A DNA stretch of 64,000 nt, taken from contig NZ_JADPJI010000002.1 in NCBI RefSeq assembly GCF_023073355.1, positions 992,001 to 1,056,000 of the forward strand, given 5' to 3'. This DNA is from Bradyrhizobium sp. 199. Lineage in GTDB: Bacteria; Pseudomonadota; Alphaproteobacteria; Rhizobiales; Xanthobacteraceae. The stretch's first letter is position 1; the number at the start of each line of letters is the position of its first letter. Below the pieces are notes generated by a model that was not told the origin of the DNA, made no database searches, and saw nothing but the letters and a program-made list of their open reading frames with translations. This document shows, in pieces, positions 1 to 8,405 of this stretch. A program made the position numbers and the translations under genes.

Positions 1-263
1 AGCGCGGGATCGCTGGTGCCGCCGCCCTTGAGGCCGACGTCACGGAAGGAGATGTAGCTTGCCGGCAGCAGCGAAATGTCGATGCTGCCCGCGACATTGA
101 GCTCGAGCCCGGTGACTTCGCGGATCTGCGCTTCGACCGCCTTGCGCAGCGCGTCGCGGTTGATGAGCCAGGAGGTCGCGATCAGGGCGATCAGCGCCAG
201 GCCGAGCAGCGCCGCGATCGGCGTCCCGAGGCGCTTCATTCCTTGGGCCATGGTCAATGGCAT
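1..263 (-). CDS. AsmA family protein, N-terminal fragment
   Basis: The minus-strand frame is open from the start codon to the window edge, so only about the first 87 residues are present. They show a short basic start, one hydrophobic segment (PIAALLGLALIALIATSWLI) and then a region with SIDISLLPASYISFRDV, the arrangement expected at the N terminus of AsmA-type proteins (one signal anchor followed by a large periplasmic beta-rich domain). These proteins act in envelope or outer-membrane lipid homeostasis. In-frame ATGs lie at 263, 251 and 239 and none has a strong ribosome site, so the exact start is open. It is divergent from the scoAB operon. Confidence 0.65.
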   Translation of the reverse strand, partial: MPLTMAQGMKRLGTPIAALLGLALIALIATSWLINRDALRKAVEAQIREVTGLELNVAGSIDISLLPASYISFRDVGLKGGGTSDPA

Positions 264-393
264 GTCCTGATCGGGTTGGTCGCTGGAGCCAGGAGGGCGG
301 GCCGGGAAACCTGCATGCCCACGCCCAAGCCCTATTGTGTTAAGTCCCGCAACTTGATGGGTTTTCTTGTCGCTTTCAAGGCCGCTGACGGTT

Positions 394-412
394 CTGCCCA
401 CGGTGTGGGCAG
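394..412. other. perfect hairpin in the divergent intergenic region
   Basis: CTGCCCAC, a GGT loop and GTGGGCAG form a perfect 8-bp stem between the AsmA-like gene and scoA. There is no U-run, so it is not a standard terminator. It could be an operator or a leader structure of the scoA transcript. Function unknown. Confidence 0.4.
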
Positions 413-538
413 CTTCCTATCACCCAGGCGCGGTGCGGAGAACCCCGTATCATTGACGGCTTTAGAGGATTTCGCCTAATAATCGCCGCCAATAGGGCGC
501 GACGCCTCCAAGCCGAAGGTTCAGTCGAAGGTTTTTGC

Positions 539-1246
539 ATGAACAAGGTCTATCCCGACGCCAAGTCGGCTCTGTCAGGCATTTTAAAAGACAACATGAT
601 GATCATGTCGGGAGGTTTCGGCCTCTGCGGCATCGCCGAGGAGCTGTCGGACGCGATCCGCGAGTCCGGCGTCAAGGGCCTGACGGTGGTCTCCAACAAT
701 GCCGGCGTCGACGGCATCGGGCTCAGCCGTCTCCTGGAAACCCGGCAGATCAAGAAGATGATCTCGTCCTATGTCGGCGAGAACAAGCTGTTCGCCCAGC
801 AATTCCTCGCCGGCGAGCTGGAACTTGAATTCAATCCGCAGGGCACGCTGGCCGAGCGCATCCGCGCCGGCGGCGCCGGCATCCCGGCCTTCTACACCAA
901 GACCGGCGTCGGCACGCTGATCGCCGAAGGCAAGGAAGTGAAGGAGTTCGACGGCGAGAAGTACCTGATGGAGCGCGGCCTGTTCGCCGACCTCGCCATC
1001 GTGCACGCCTGGAAGGGCGACACTGCCGGCAACCTCATCTACCGCAAGACCGCGCGTAACTTTAACCCGATGATGGCGACCGCCGCCAAGATCACGGTAG
1101 CCGAAGTCGAGCATCTGGTTCCGGCCGGTGAACTCAATCCCGACCACATCCACACGCCCGGCATTTTCGTGAAGCGCATCGTCGAGGTCGGCACGGCCAA
1201 GAAGCGCATCGAATTCCGCAACACCCGCCCGCGCACGGCAGCTTAA
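539..1246 (+). CDS. scoA: 3-oxoacid CoA-transferase subunit A
   Basis: A 235-residue alpha subunit of a succinyl-CoA:3-ketoacid (acetoacetate) CoA-transferase, which activates acetoacetate for the TCA cycle or ketone-body/PHB turnover in the cytoplasm. The class I CoA-transferase signature SGGFGLCG lies near residue 24, and full family length is present up to the FRNTRP tail. The start has GAAGG 8 bases upstream. The beta subunit follows after 15 bases, so the two are surely co-transcribed. Subunit A of closely related acetate/butyrate CoA-transferases (AtoD) looks very similar; the length and the neighbour favour ScoA. Confidence 0.92.
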   Translation: MNKVYPDAKSALSGILKDNMMIMSGGFGLCGIAEELSDAIRESGVKGLTVVSNNAGVDGIGLSRLLETRQIKKMISSYVGENKLFAQQFLAGELELEFNPQGTLAERIRAGGAGIPAFYTKTGVGTLIAEGKEVKEFDGEKYLMERGLFADLAIVHAWKGDTAGNLIYRKTARNFNPMMATAAKITVAEVEHLVPAGELNPDHIHTPGIFVKRIVEVGTAKKRIEFRNTRPRTAA

Positions 1247-1261
1247 GATCAGGAGAGCCTC

Positions 1262-1912
1262 ATGGCCTGGACCCGTGAACAGATGGCCGCGCGCGCCGCA
1301 AAGGAATTGCGTGACGGCTACTACGTCAATCTCGGCATCGGCATCCCGACGCTGGTCTCGAACTACATTCCGGATGGCGTCGACGTCAGCCTCCAGAGCG
1401 AGAACGGCATGCTCGGCATGGGACCGTTCCCCTATGAGGACGAGGTGGATGCCGATCTCATCAATGCCGGCAAGCAAACCGTGAGCGAGCTGCCCTCGAC
1501 CTCCTATTTCTCGAGCGCGGATTCCTTCGGCATGATCCGCGGCGGCCACATGGATCTGTCGATCCTCGGCGCCATGCAGGTGGCCCAGAACGGCGATCTC
1601 GCCAACTGGATGATCCCCGGCAAGATGGTCAAGGGCATGGGCGGTGCGATGGACCTCGTTGCCGGCGTCAAGCGCGTCGTCGTGGTGATGGAGCATTCGG
1701 CCAAGGACGGCGCAAAGCTGCTGAAGCAGTGCAACCTGCCGCTAACCGGCGAGCGCGTGGTCGACATGGTCGTCACCGATCTCGCCGTCTTCACCATCGA
1801 CAAGCACGGCGACGGTGGCATGGCCTTGATCGAGCTCGCCGATGGCGTCTCGCTCGACGAGGTCAAGGCCAAGACCGAAGCCGAATTCCGCGTCGCGCTG
1901 AAGAACACCTAG
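1262..1912 (+). CDS. scoB: 3-oxoacid CoA-transferase subunit B
   Basis: A 216-residue beta subunit of the same enzyme. The motif [10 protein letters not shown] carries the catalytic glutamate (Glu47) that forms the glutamyl-CoA thioester intermediate. [10 protein letters not shown] near residue 23 and the GGAMDLV region are typical of the family. AGGAG lies just before the ATG. It is translated directly after scoA and is needed for the active heterodimer or heterotetramer. Confidence 0.93.
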   Translation: MAWTREQMAARAAKELRDGYYVNLGIGIPTLVSNYIPDGVDVSLQSENGMLGMGPFPYEDEVDADLINAGKQTVSELPSTSYFSSADSFGMIRGGHMDLSILGAMQVAQNGDLANWMIPGKMVKGMGGAMDLVAGVKRVVVVMEHSAKDGAKLLKQCNLPLTGERVVDMVVTDLAVFTIDKHGDGGMALIELADGVSLDEVKAKTEAEFRVALKNT

Positions 1913-1934
1913 CGTCTCGCGGAAGGGGGCGCGC

Positions 1935-2570
1935 ATGACGATACGGTCTGCGCGTCCCGAAGACGCCGATTTCATCGCAAGAACCATCCTGTCATCGCAG
2001 CGGGGTTACCGGCCGCGCGGATGGTTCGACGTCGCTCTCGGCTGGCCCGAACAGCAATGCCTCGATTTCATCGCGCGCATCGCGGTCGCAGACGCGGTGT
2101 CGATGTGGCACGTCTCGCAATTCCTGGTCGCCGAGATCGACGGCAGGCCGGCGGCGGCGCTTTGCGCCTTGCCTGCAGCCGGTACAGGACCTGCGGCCTG
2201 GCGTGCGATCGAGCAGATCGCGGCCGCGGCGGGGGTCGCCGCGCCAGAGCTCGAGGCCATCCGCCGACGCGGCGCCTACACCCGCGCCTGCTGGGTTCAG
2301 GGCGGCGAGGGCGACTGGATGATCGAGTATGTCGCAACCGATCCGGCCTATCGCGGCCGCGGCCTGGTGCAGGCGCTGATCGCGCATGCGCTCGACAAGG
2401 GGCGAGCGGCTGGATTTGCCCGGGCGACGATATCGTTCCTGATCGGCAACGAAGCCGCCGAGCGCGCCTACACCAAGGCCGGTTTCGTCTTCGCGGAGGA
2501 GAAACGCGATCCCGCCTTCGAGGCGATCATCGGCGCGCCCGGTTTTCGCATGTTCGCACGCAAGATTTGA
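1935..2570 (+). CDS. GNAT family N-acetyltransferase
   Basis: A 211-residue protein with a C-terminal GNAT core: EYVATDPAYRGRGLVQALIAHAL supplies the R/Q-x-x-G-x-G/A acetyl-CoA loop (YRGRGLV), followed by ARATISFLIGNEAAERAYTKAGF, the usual beta-alpha end of the fold. The N-terminal half (start MTIRSARPEDADFI) is also standard. It begins 22 bases after scoB with GAAGGGGG before the ATG, so it may ride in the same transcript. The acceptor substrate cannot be told from the sequence. Confidence 0.85.
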   Translation: MTIRSARPEDADFIARTILSSQRGYRPRGWFDVALGWPEQQCLDFIARIAVADAVSMWHVSQFLVAEIDGRPAAALCALPAAGTGPAAWRAIEQIAAAAGVAAPELEAIRRRGAYTRACWVQGGEGDWMIEYVATDPAYRGRGLVQALIAHALDKGRAAGFARATISFLIGNEAAERAYTKAGFVFAEEKRDPAFEAIIGAPGFRMFARKI

Positions 2571-2826
2571 GGCTTCGCGACCGGTGAGGGTTCAGCGTGA
2601 GCGCTCCAGTCGTGCTCCGGCGCATGTTCGGCCAGGGGCTCGCCAACCCAGGCGTGAGGCTGCCGCGGGACTGTGAGACGGTCCGCGGCCTTGGTGCCGC
2701 CGCAGCCACGCCCCACGGAAACCCCAATCGAACCAGTTCCTTCGCTACCGCGTCCAACCATGTTGGCGAGGCATTTGATCGCGCGCGTCCGGCGGGCGGC
2801 GCGGCGATATCGGCAGGAGGGACTTT

Positions 2827-4503
2827 ATGCGCATCACCGCAAGATGTTTGGCGACAACGAGCCTGGTTTTGGTGACCATGGCGACGGCATCGCCGTCATG
2901 GGCCGCCGAATTGGACACCAATTCGGCGATCGACACTGTCACCGTCTATCCCGATGGCGCCACCGTCACCCGCGTCATCACGCTCGACCTCCCATCGGGG
3001 GACTCGACGCTGGTTGCGAAGGACTTTCCGCTGGCCCTCGATACGTCCTCCATCCGGGTCGAGGGTGAAGGCGGAGCCAAACTCACCATCGGCACGATCG
3101 ATGCGCGGGCGCCGCGCGCGGCACCGGTCAATCTGCCTGAGCTGGAAAAGCGGCTCGAAGCCCTGAACGACCAGCGTGCCGACCTGCAAGGCGCGATCGA
3201 TTCGGCCAATGCGCGGCGCAAGTTCGCGGAGCACTTTGCGGAAGCGGCCCCCGTTGGCATCGGCGAGAAGGGCGAGGCGCGGCCGATCGCCGAATGGCGC
3301 ACGGCCTTTGCCGCGGTCGGCGAGGAAATCGCGAGCGCCGATACGGCTGTCCGTGACGCGACGCGCAAATTGCGCGAGATCGATCGGCAGATCGTCCTGC
3401 TCGACGTCGAGCGCAAGGCCAAGCCGGCGAGCAAGCTCGAGGTCCGCATGGACATTGCCGCGCCGACTGCGACCAAGGCGACGTTGCGAGTCACCTACAA
3501 TGTGCGCAATGCGCGCTGGATGCCGCTCTACGACGCGCGGCTTGATACCGGAGCCAAGGACCGCAAGCCGCAACTAGAACTGGTCCGTCGCGCCGAGATC
3601 ACGCAATCGACCGGGGAGGACTGGTCGAACGTCACGCTCGGCGTCTCCACGGTGCGCATCAGCCGCGGCGGCAGCGCGCCGGAGCTGCATTCGCTGCTGG
3701 CGCAATATCCGCAACCGCAGAGGCCAATGGCACTCGGTGCGGCCTCCGATCTGGCGCGGCCCGCGCCGATGACGCGTCAGGCACAATCGCCCGCGATGGC
3801 CAAGGTTGCGGAGTCGGCCGAGCCCCGTGAACGCGCCGAAGAACAGCAGGCAATTGCCGAGATCGGCGACTTCCAGGCCACCTTCAAAATTCCGGGCCGC
3901 GTCAGCCTCGGCGCCGCCGAGGGCGCCAAGAGCCTCCGCATCGCGGCAATGACCGTGCCTGCCGACCTGGCCGTGCGCGCCGCGCCGGTGATCGACCCGA
4001 CCGCTTTCCTCGAAGCCAGCTTCAAGCAGACGGATGACACAACTCTGCTGCCCGGCAAGGTCGCGATCTATCGTGACGGCGTCTTTGTCGGTCGCGGCAA
4101 GATCTCGGCCTCTGCCAAGGACGACATCGTGCGGCTCGGCTTCGGCGCCGACGACAAGGTCAGGATCGAGCGCGCCGTGCTCAAGCGCAATGAAGGCTCG
4201 GCAGGCCTGCTGGTCACGACCTCCAAGACCGACGAGCGTTCGTTCAAGACCACCATCCGCAACGGCCACGATTTCCAGATCAAGGTCGCGATCGAGGATC
4301 AATTGCCGGTCAGCGAGAGCGAGGACATCGTCGTCGAGATGCTGCCCGCGACCACGCCGCCGACGGCAAGAGATATCCGTGACAAGCGCGGCGTGCTTGA
4401 ATGGTCATTCGACGCCAAGCCCGGCGAGGTCAAGGATATCAACTTTGCCTGGCGCGTCCGCTGGCCGAAGGACAAGAGTATGGTGATCGTCCCGGCGGGG
4501 TAG
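2827..4503 (+). CDS. MuiA-like exported protein (DUF4140/DUF4139)
   Basis: A 558-residue protein with a Sec signal peptide ending near ASPSWAAE. An N-terminal DUF4140 domain follows (VTVYPDGATVTRVITLDLPSG), then a coiled-coil-rich part (LEKRLEALNDQRADLQG), then the C-terminal beta-rich DUF4139 domain beginning near VTYNVRNARWMPLYDARL. This is the layout of the mucoidy inhibitor A family. Its biochemical role is unknown; overexpression of relatives affects exopolysaccharide. AGGAGGG lies 5 bases before the ATG. It is monocistronic by context, with palindromic repeats downstream. Confidence 0.82.
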   Translation: MRITARCLATTSLVLVTMATASPSWAAELDTNSAIDTVTVYPDGATVTRVITLDLPSGDSTLVAKDFPLALDTSSIRVEGEGGAKLTIGTIDARAPRAAPVNLPELEKRLEALNDQRADLQGAIDSANARRKFAEHFAEAAPVGIGEKGEARPIAEWRTAFAAVGEEIASADTAVRDATRKLREIDRQIVLLDVERKAKPASKLEVRMDIAAPTATKATLRVTYNVRNARWMPLYDARLDTGAKDRKPQLELVRRAEITQSTGEDWSNVTLGVSTVRISRGGSAPELHSLLAQYPQPQRPMALGAASDLARPAPMTRQAQSPAMAKVAESAEPRERAEEQQAIAEIGDFQATFKIPGRVSLGAAEGAKSLRIAAMTVPADLAVRAAPVIDPTAFLEASFKQTDDTTLLPGKVAIYRDGVFVGRGKISASAKDDIVRLGFGADDKVRIERAVLKRNEGSAGLLVTTSKTDERSFKTTIRNGHDFQIKVAIEDQLPVSESEDIVVEMLPATTPPTARDIRDKRGVLEWSFDAKPGEVKDINFAWRVRWPKDKSMVIVPAG

Positions 4504-4517
4504 GCATTGCGGATTTC

Positions 4518-4640
4518 TTCACCTCTCCCGTAGGCAGAGATCGGATTGCATCGAAGGTGCAATCCGGGTGACGGCGAAACAGCGCGAGTCCGTCTCTCAC
4601 GGTGATCGTGGAAGCAGCCCCTCACCCAACCCTCTCCCCG
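4518..4640. repeat. palindromic intergenic repeat, family B
   Basis: Starts with CACCTCTCCCGTAGGCAGAG and ends near CTCTCCCCGTGAGG. The outer parts are complementary and enclose inverted motifs (GATTGCATCG/GGTGCAATCC). A second copy lies at 56390-56545. The 4504-4959 gap holds this element, a family A element and a short ORF-like remnant. Confidence 0.6.
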
Positions 4641-4680
4641 TGAGGAACCAGTTCTATCGCATATGGGAGCGCTTGCTGTG

Positions 4681-4800
4681 TGGCCATCCTTCGAGACGCC
4701 CGCCGTTGGCGGGCCCTCAGGATGAGGACCGAGTGTGCGGCAGCGGTTTCAACGGGCTCGGTGCCGCTTAGCCTCATCCTGAGGAGACCGCGAAGCGGGA
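4681..4800. repeat. palindromic intergenic repeat, family A
   Basis: CATCCTTCGAGACGCCCG with CCTCAGGATGAGG, then an inverted part CCTCATCCTGAGGAGACCGC ending at about 4798. A related copy is at 26196-26325. This is a typical dispersed element of Bradyrhizobium-like genomes. Confidence 0.6.
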
Positions 4801-4940
4801 AGGTGTAGACGCCGGGCAGGCCTTGTCGGCCGTGCCTTCGCCGTTGTCGCGTTCGATGATGAGGCCTGGAGACCTGATCATCATGTTGAAGCCGCCGACG
4901 GCATTGGCGTTCTGCTCGAACACATACTGCTACTAGGGAC
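4774..4940 (-). other. possible gene remnant downstream of the permease gene
   Basis: Read on the minus strand just past the permease stop, one frame gives QYVFEQNANAVGGFNMMIR and continues through SPGLIIERDNGEGTADKA into the family A repeat. The start of that frame is blocked by a stop. An internal ATG at 4884 gives a 36-codon ORF in the same frame. It looks more protein-like than random sequence, but it matches no family I can name and may be part of the repeat. It does not look like an ABC ATPase fragment. Confidence 0.25.
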
Positions 4941-4959
4941 CAAACGCCGCAGCTGCGGT

Positions 4960-5859
4960 CTACTCCTTTACCGCGCCGGTCAGGGAGGACACGTAGTAAT
5001 CCACAAACAGCGAGTAGAAGACCGCAACCGGCAGCGATCCCAGCAGCGATCCCGCCATTAGCGCGCCCCACTGGTAGACGTCGCCGGTGACGAGCTCGGT
5101 CAGGATCGCAACCGGTACGGTCTTGTTGGCGCCGCTCTGGATGAAGGCGAGCGCATAGATGAACTCGTTCCAGGACAGCGTGAAGGAGAAGATGCCGGCC
5201 GAGATCAGCCCGGGCACGGCGAGCGGCAGCGTGATCCGCCGCAGGATCTGGAGCCGGGTGGCGCCGTCGACCAGCGCGCATTCCTCGAGCTCGTAGGGAA
5301 TCGACTTGAAATAGCCGATCAGGAGCCAGGTGCAGAACGGCACCAGGAAGGTCGGATAGACCAGGATCAGCGCAAGCGGGGAGTCGAACAGGCCGAACTG
5401 CACCACGACAGTAGCGAGCGGAATGAACAGGATCGACGGCGGCACGAGATAGGCGAGGTAAATGCCGAGGCCGACATAGGGGCTGCCGCGGAAGCGCAGG
5501 CGCTCGATGGCATAGGCGGCGAGCGTGCTCGCGATCAAGGACAGCGTGGTCGATCCGATTGCCACCCACATCGTCGTCCACAGCCAGCGCGGATAGGCGG
5601 TGTCGAACAACAGATGCTTGATGTGGGCGAGCGTCGGCGAGGAGATCCAGAACGGGTTGTGCTGTTTGTAGTTCAACAGCTCTGCGTTCGGCTTGAACGA
5701 GGTGATCGCCATCCAATAGAATGGAAACAGCAGGATCAGCACGAAGCAGCCGAGCGGCAGGTAGATCATCATCAGCCGCCGCAGCCCGGAATCCCAGGCC
5801 ATGGTGTCGGGCGCGGCCTTGGCGTCGGCGACAGCCGGTTGGGCGACGGTATCAGTCAT
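4960..5859 (-). CDS. carbohydrate ABC transporter permease (MalG type)
   Basis: A 299-residue inner-membrane permease with six predicted TM segments, the first at LMMIYLPLGCFVLILLFPFYW. The EAA loop is visible as EECALVDGATRLQILRRITL, the contact site for the ATPase. Its length and its TSFKPNAEL stretch after TM1 fit the MalG/UgpE branch of CUT1 importers. The start overlaps the end of the MalF-type gene by 8 bases and has GGGAGAG upstream, so translation is coupled. No ATPase gene follows; the region downstream is repeats. Confidence 0.9.
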   Translation of the reverse strand: MTDTVAQPAVADAKAAPDTMAWDSGLRRLMMIYLPLGCFVLILLFPFYWMAITSFKPNAELLNYKQHNPFWISSPTLAHIKHLLFDTAYPRWLWTTMWVAIGSTTLSLIASTLAAYAIERLRFRGSPYVGLGIYLAYLVPPSILFIPLATVVVQFGLFDSPLALILVYPTFLVPFCTWLLIGYFKSIPYELEECALVDGATRLQILRRITLPLAVPGLISAGIFSFTLSWNEFIYALAFIQSGANKTVPVAILTELVTGDVYQWGALMAGSLLGSLPVAVFYSLFVDYYVSSLTGAVKE

Positions 5860-6808
5860 TGCTCTCTCCCTGCTGCCATTTGCGGCGCGCCAGGCCGAAA
5901 TATGAGAACAGCGTCGCGAACACCAGGAAGGGGATCATCGACACCGCGATCGCGGCACCTTCGCCGAGCTCACCGCCGGCGATGCCGCGCTGGAAGGCCA
6001 GCGTGGCGAGCAGATGGGTCGAGTTCACCGGCCCGCCGCGGGTGATGGCGTAGACCAGCTGGAAGTCGGTGAAGGTGAAGATGATCGAGAAGGTCATGAC
6101 GATGGCGAGGATCGGCATCATCATCGGGAAGGTGATGTAGCGGAAGCGCTGCCAGGCGCTGGCCCCATCCAGCATCGCGGCCTCGTAGAGCGAGGGCGAG
6201 ATGGTCTGAAGCCCTGCCAGCAGCGAGATCGCGACGAAAGGAATGCCGCGCCAGATATTGGCGGCGATCAGCGAGAAACGGGCCGGCCAGGCTGAGCCGA
6301 GGAAGTCGATATTGCTCGAGCGCCAATGCAGCACGTCGACGAGGAGATAGGAGATGATCGAGAACTGCGGATCGTAGATCCACCAGAACGCCAACGCCGA
6401 GAGCACGGTCGGCACGATCCAGGGCAGCAGGATGATGGCCCGCAACAGGCTCTTGAACGGGAAATGGTTGTTGAGCAGCAGCGCGAGCCAGAAGCCGAGC
6501 GCGAACTTCCCGAAGGTCGCGATTCCCGTATAGACCACGCTGTAGAACACAGCGTTCCACCACAGGGGATCGGTGAGCAGATACTGGAAGTTCTCCAGGC
6601 CGACATAGACGCCCTTGCGGCCGATCGTGGTGTCGGTGAAGGCGAGCCAGATGCCGAGGCCGAGCGGATAGGTCAGGAACACCGTGAGCAGCCCGATCGC
6701 CGGCGCCAGGCACATCACGATCAGGAACGGCTTGTAATCGAACAGCCGCACCAGCCAGGACGGCTGCCGCTGCGCCAATGCGGGGGAGGAGAGGGTGGTC
6801 ACGGACAT
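5852..6808 (-). CDS. carbohydrate ABC transporter permease (MalF type)
   Basis: A 318-residue inner-membrane permease with a long first TM (LIVMCLAPAIGLLTVFLTYPL) and the EAA loop LYEAAMLDGASAWQRFRYI. The pattern matches the MalF/UgpA half of CUT1 importers that take up sugars or polyols. It lies between the binding-protein gene (167 bases upstream, the gap holding a repeat) and the MalG-type gene, which it overlaps. Substrate unknown; the upstream 2-hydroxyacid dehydrogenase hints at a sugar-acid-like substrate, which is inference. Confidence 0.9.
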   Translation of the reverse strand: MSVTTLSSPALAQRQPSWLVRLFDYKPFLIVMCLAPAIGLLTVFLTYPLGLGIWLAFTDTTIGRKGVYVGLENFQYLLTDPLWWNAVFYSVVYTGIATFGKFALGFWLALLLNNHFPFKSLLRAIILLPWIVPTVLSALAFWWIYDPQFSIISYLLVDVLHWRSSNIDFLGSAWPARFSLIAANIWRGIPFVAISLLAGLQTISPSLYEAAMLDGASAWQRFRYITFPMMMPILAIVMTFSIIFTFTDFQLVYAITRGGPVNSTHLLATLAFQRGIAGGELGEGAAIAVSMIPFLVFATLFSYFGLARRKWQQGESND

Positions 6809-6841
6809 CAGTTTGTTGTCCTGTCGTTGAAGGTCACCACA

Positions 6842-6958
6842 CCGTCATTGCGAGCGAAGCGACTTGCCCGCCAAAGCCTCGGCGACGGCGGAAGCAATCC
6901 AGTCTGGTTCTGCGGTGGCAGTCTGGATTGCTTCGTCGCAAGTGCTCCTCGCAATGAC
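6842..6958. repeat. palindromic intergenic repeat, family E
   Basis: CGTCATTGCGAGCGAAGCGA at the left is mirrored by a right end reading CTCGCAATGACGG. Inside, GCAATCCAG is mirrored by CTGGATTGC. The element sits between the binding-protein gene and the first permease gene, where it could act as a processing or attenuation hairpin that sets binding protein above permease level. Confidence 0.65.
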
Positions 6959-6975
6959 GGCGGCCTCGTCGATGC

Positions 6976-8319
6976 CTACCGGCCCTGCCGCCGGAAGTAC
7001 CGTTTGCAGCGCTGCTCCGCTTCCGCGGCCGCGGCTTCCGGCGTCGCCGCCCCGGTCGCGACCGAGGCGAACATCTGCACCGTGACATAATCCGCACGAA
7101 CAGCGCCGGTGGCGGTCGAGATCGGACCCTTGTAGCCGGCGTAGTACCTGCTGTTCATGGTGTCCTTGAAGATCGCGACCTTGGGATCGCCCTTCCACAC
7201 TGCCGCATCCGCGTAAGCCGCGAGGGCTTGCGACCAGTAGCCGCTGTTAGCGTTCAGCCACGGCTCGTACTGTTCCTTCTCCAGCATGAATTGCAGGAAG
7301 GCCTTCGCGGCGTTCGGATATTGGCTGTGCTTGAACACCATGGCGTTCAGCGTCAGTCCCGACATTGGGGAAGCCTGTGCGTAGAACTTCGGCAACAATT
7401 GATGTTCTGAATCTTCGGCGATCGAAGCCGTGGCCGGATCGTTCTTCAGCGAAAAATAGAGCGAGACGCCGTTTGCGGTCAGTGCGATCTCTTGCGAAGA
7501 ATAGGCGCGGTTGTTGCTGACGTCGTTCCACGACGGTGTGCCGGCGATGAAGGTTGGATAGAGCTCTTTCACGTATTTCAGCGCCGCGATAGTTTCCTTG
7601 CTGTTGATGGTGACATTGCCTTCCTCATCCAGCAGCGCGGCGTTGTGCGACCACATCATCCAGTCCGCAAAGCCGTTCCCGTCCCCGACTGCATTGCCGA
7701 GCGCAAAGCCGGCCGGTTTGCCGGCCTGCTGCAGCTTCTTGCACAGATCAAGAAAGCCGGCAGGGTCTTCCGGTACCTTGTCGAACCCAACGGATTTCAG
7801 GACCGACTTGCGATAGATGAGAGGCCCGGCGGTAGCCCCGAACGGGATCCCGATCCAAGTGTCGCTCTTGGCCTTCTTGCCATAGGCCATCGCAAGATTT
7901 TGCCAGCCGCCATACTTCTTGCCGAGATAGTCGGCGACGTCGCTCAACTCGATCAGCTTGTCGACATAGATATGGGGCGCGTCGGAGAAGCCGATGATGA
8001 TGTCGGGGCCCGCGCCGGAGTTCGAGGTGACGGCGGTCTGCTGGTTGATGTCCTCCCAGCCGACAAAGTCGACCTTGACCTCGACCCCGGTCTCCTTGGA
8101 GAACTTTGCCGCATTGGCGCGGAACACGTCTTCATCGGCCTGGACGAAGCGGACCGGGCGCAGCATGCGCAGGGATGCGCCCTTCTCGATCTCGCGTTTC
8201 GGCGCTGCCACCTCGGCAGCCTTGATATTGGATGTTTGCGCTGCAGCACCGGTGGCGGCGAACGTTGCAGCGGATAGGCCCAGCGCCAAGGCATCACGAC
8301 GGGTGATGTCGTTCCTCAT
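6976..8319 (-). CDS. ABC transporter extracellular solute-binding protein (sugar type, Tat-exported)
   Basis: 447 residues from the ATG at 8319, which has GGGAGGAACTG directly upstream; longer in-frame starts to 8499 lack this. The N terminus MRNDITRRDALALGLSAAT is a twin-arginine signal (TRRDAL) followed by a hydrophobic stretch and an AAA cleavage region, so the protein is likely exported folded to the periplasm. The mature part has family 1 features such as FSKETGVEVKVDFVGWEDI and KAFLQFMLEKEQYEPWL. It is the first gene of the importer and lies 86 bases after the hydroxyacid dehydrogenase gene. Confidence 0.88.
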   Translation of the reverse strand: MRNDITRRDALALGLSAATFAATGAAAQTSNIKAAEVAAPKREIEKGASLRMLRPVRFVQADEDVFRANAAKFSKETGVEVKVDFVGWEDINQQTAVTSNSGAGPDIIIGFSDAPHIYVDKLIELSDVADYLGKKYGGWQNLAMAYGKKAKSDTWIGIPFGATAGPLIYRKSVLKSVGFDKVPEDPAGFLDLCKKLQQAGKPAGFALGNAVGDGNGFADWMMWSHNAALLDEEGNVTINSKETIAALKYVKELYPTFIAGTPSWNDVSNNRAYSSQEIALTANGVSLYFSLKNDPATASIAEDSEHQLLPKFYAQASPMSGLTLNAMVFKHSQYPNAAKAFLQFMLEKEQYEPWLNANSGYWSQALAAYADAAVWKGDPKVAIFKDTMNSRYYAGYKGPISTATGAVRADYVTVQMFASVATGAATPEAAAAEAEQRCKRYFRRQGR

Positions 8320-8405
8320 CAGTTCCTCCCTATGATGTCTCCCTTCCCGGCGTTGATCGCCGGTGAAGGGTCGTTTCGGTCGTTGGCGCCTTGGGCGCCG
8401 GCCGC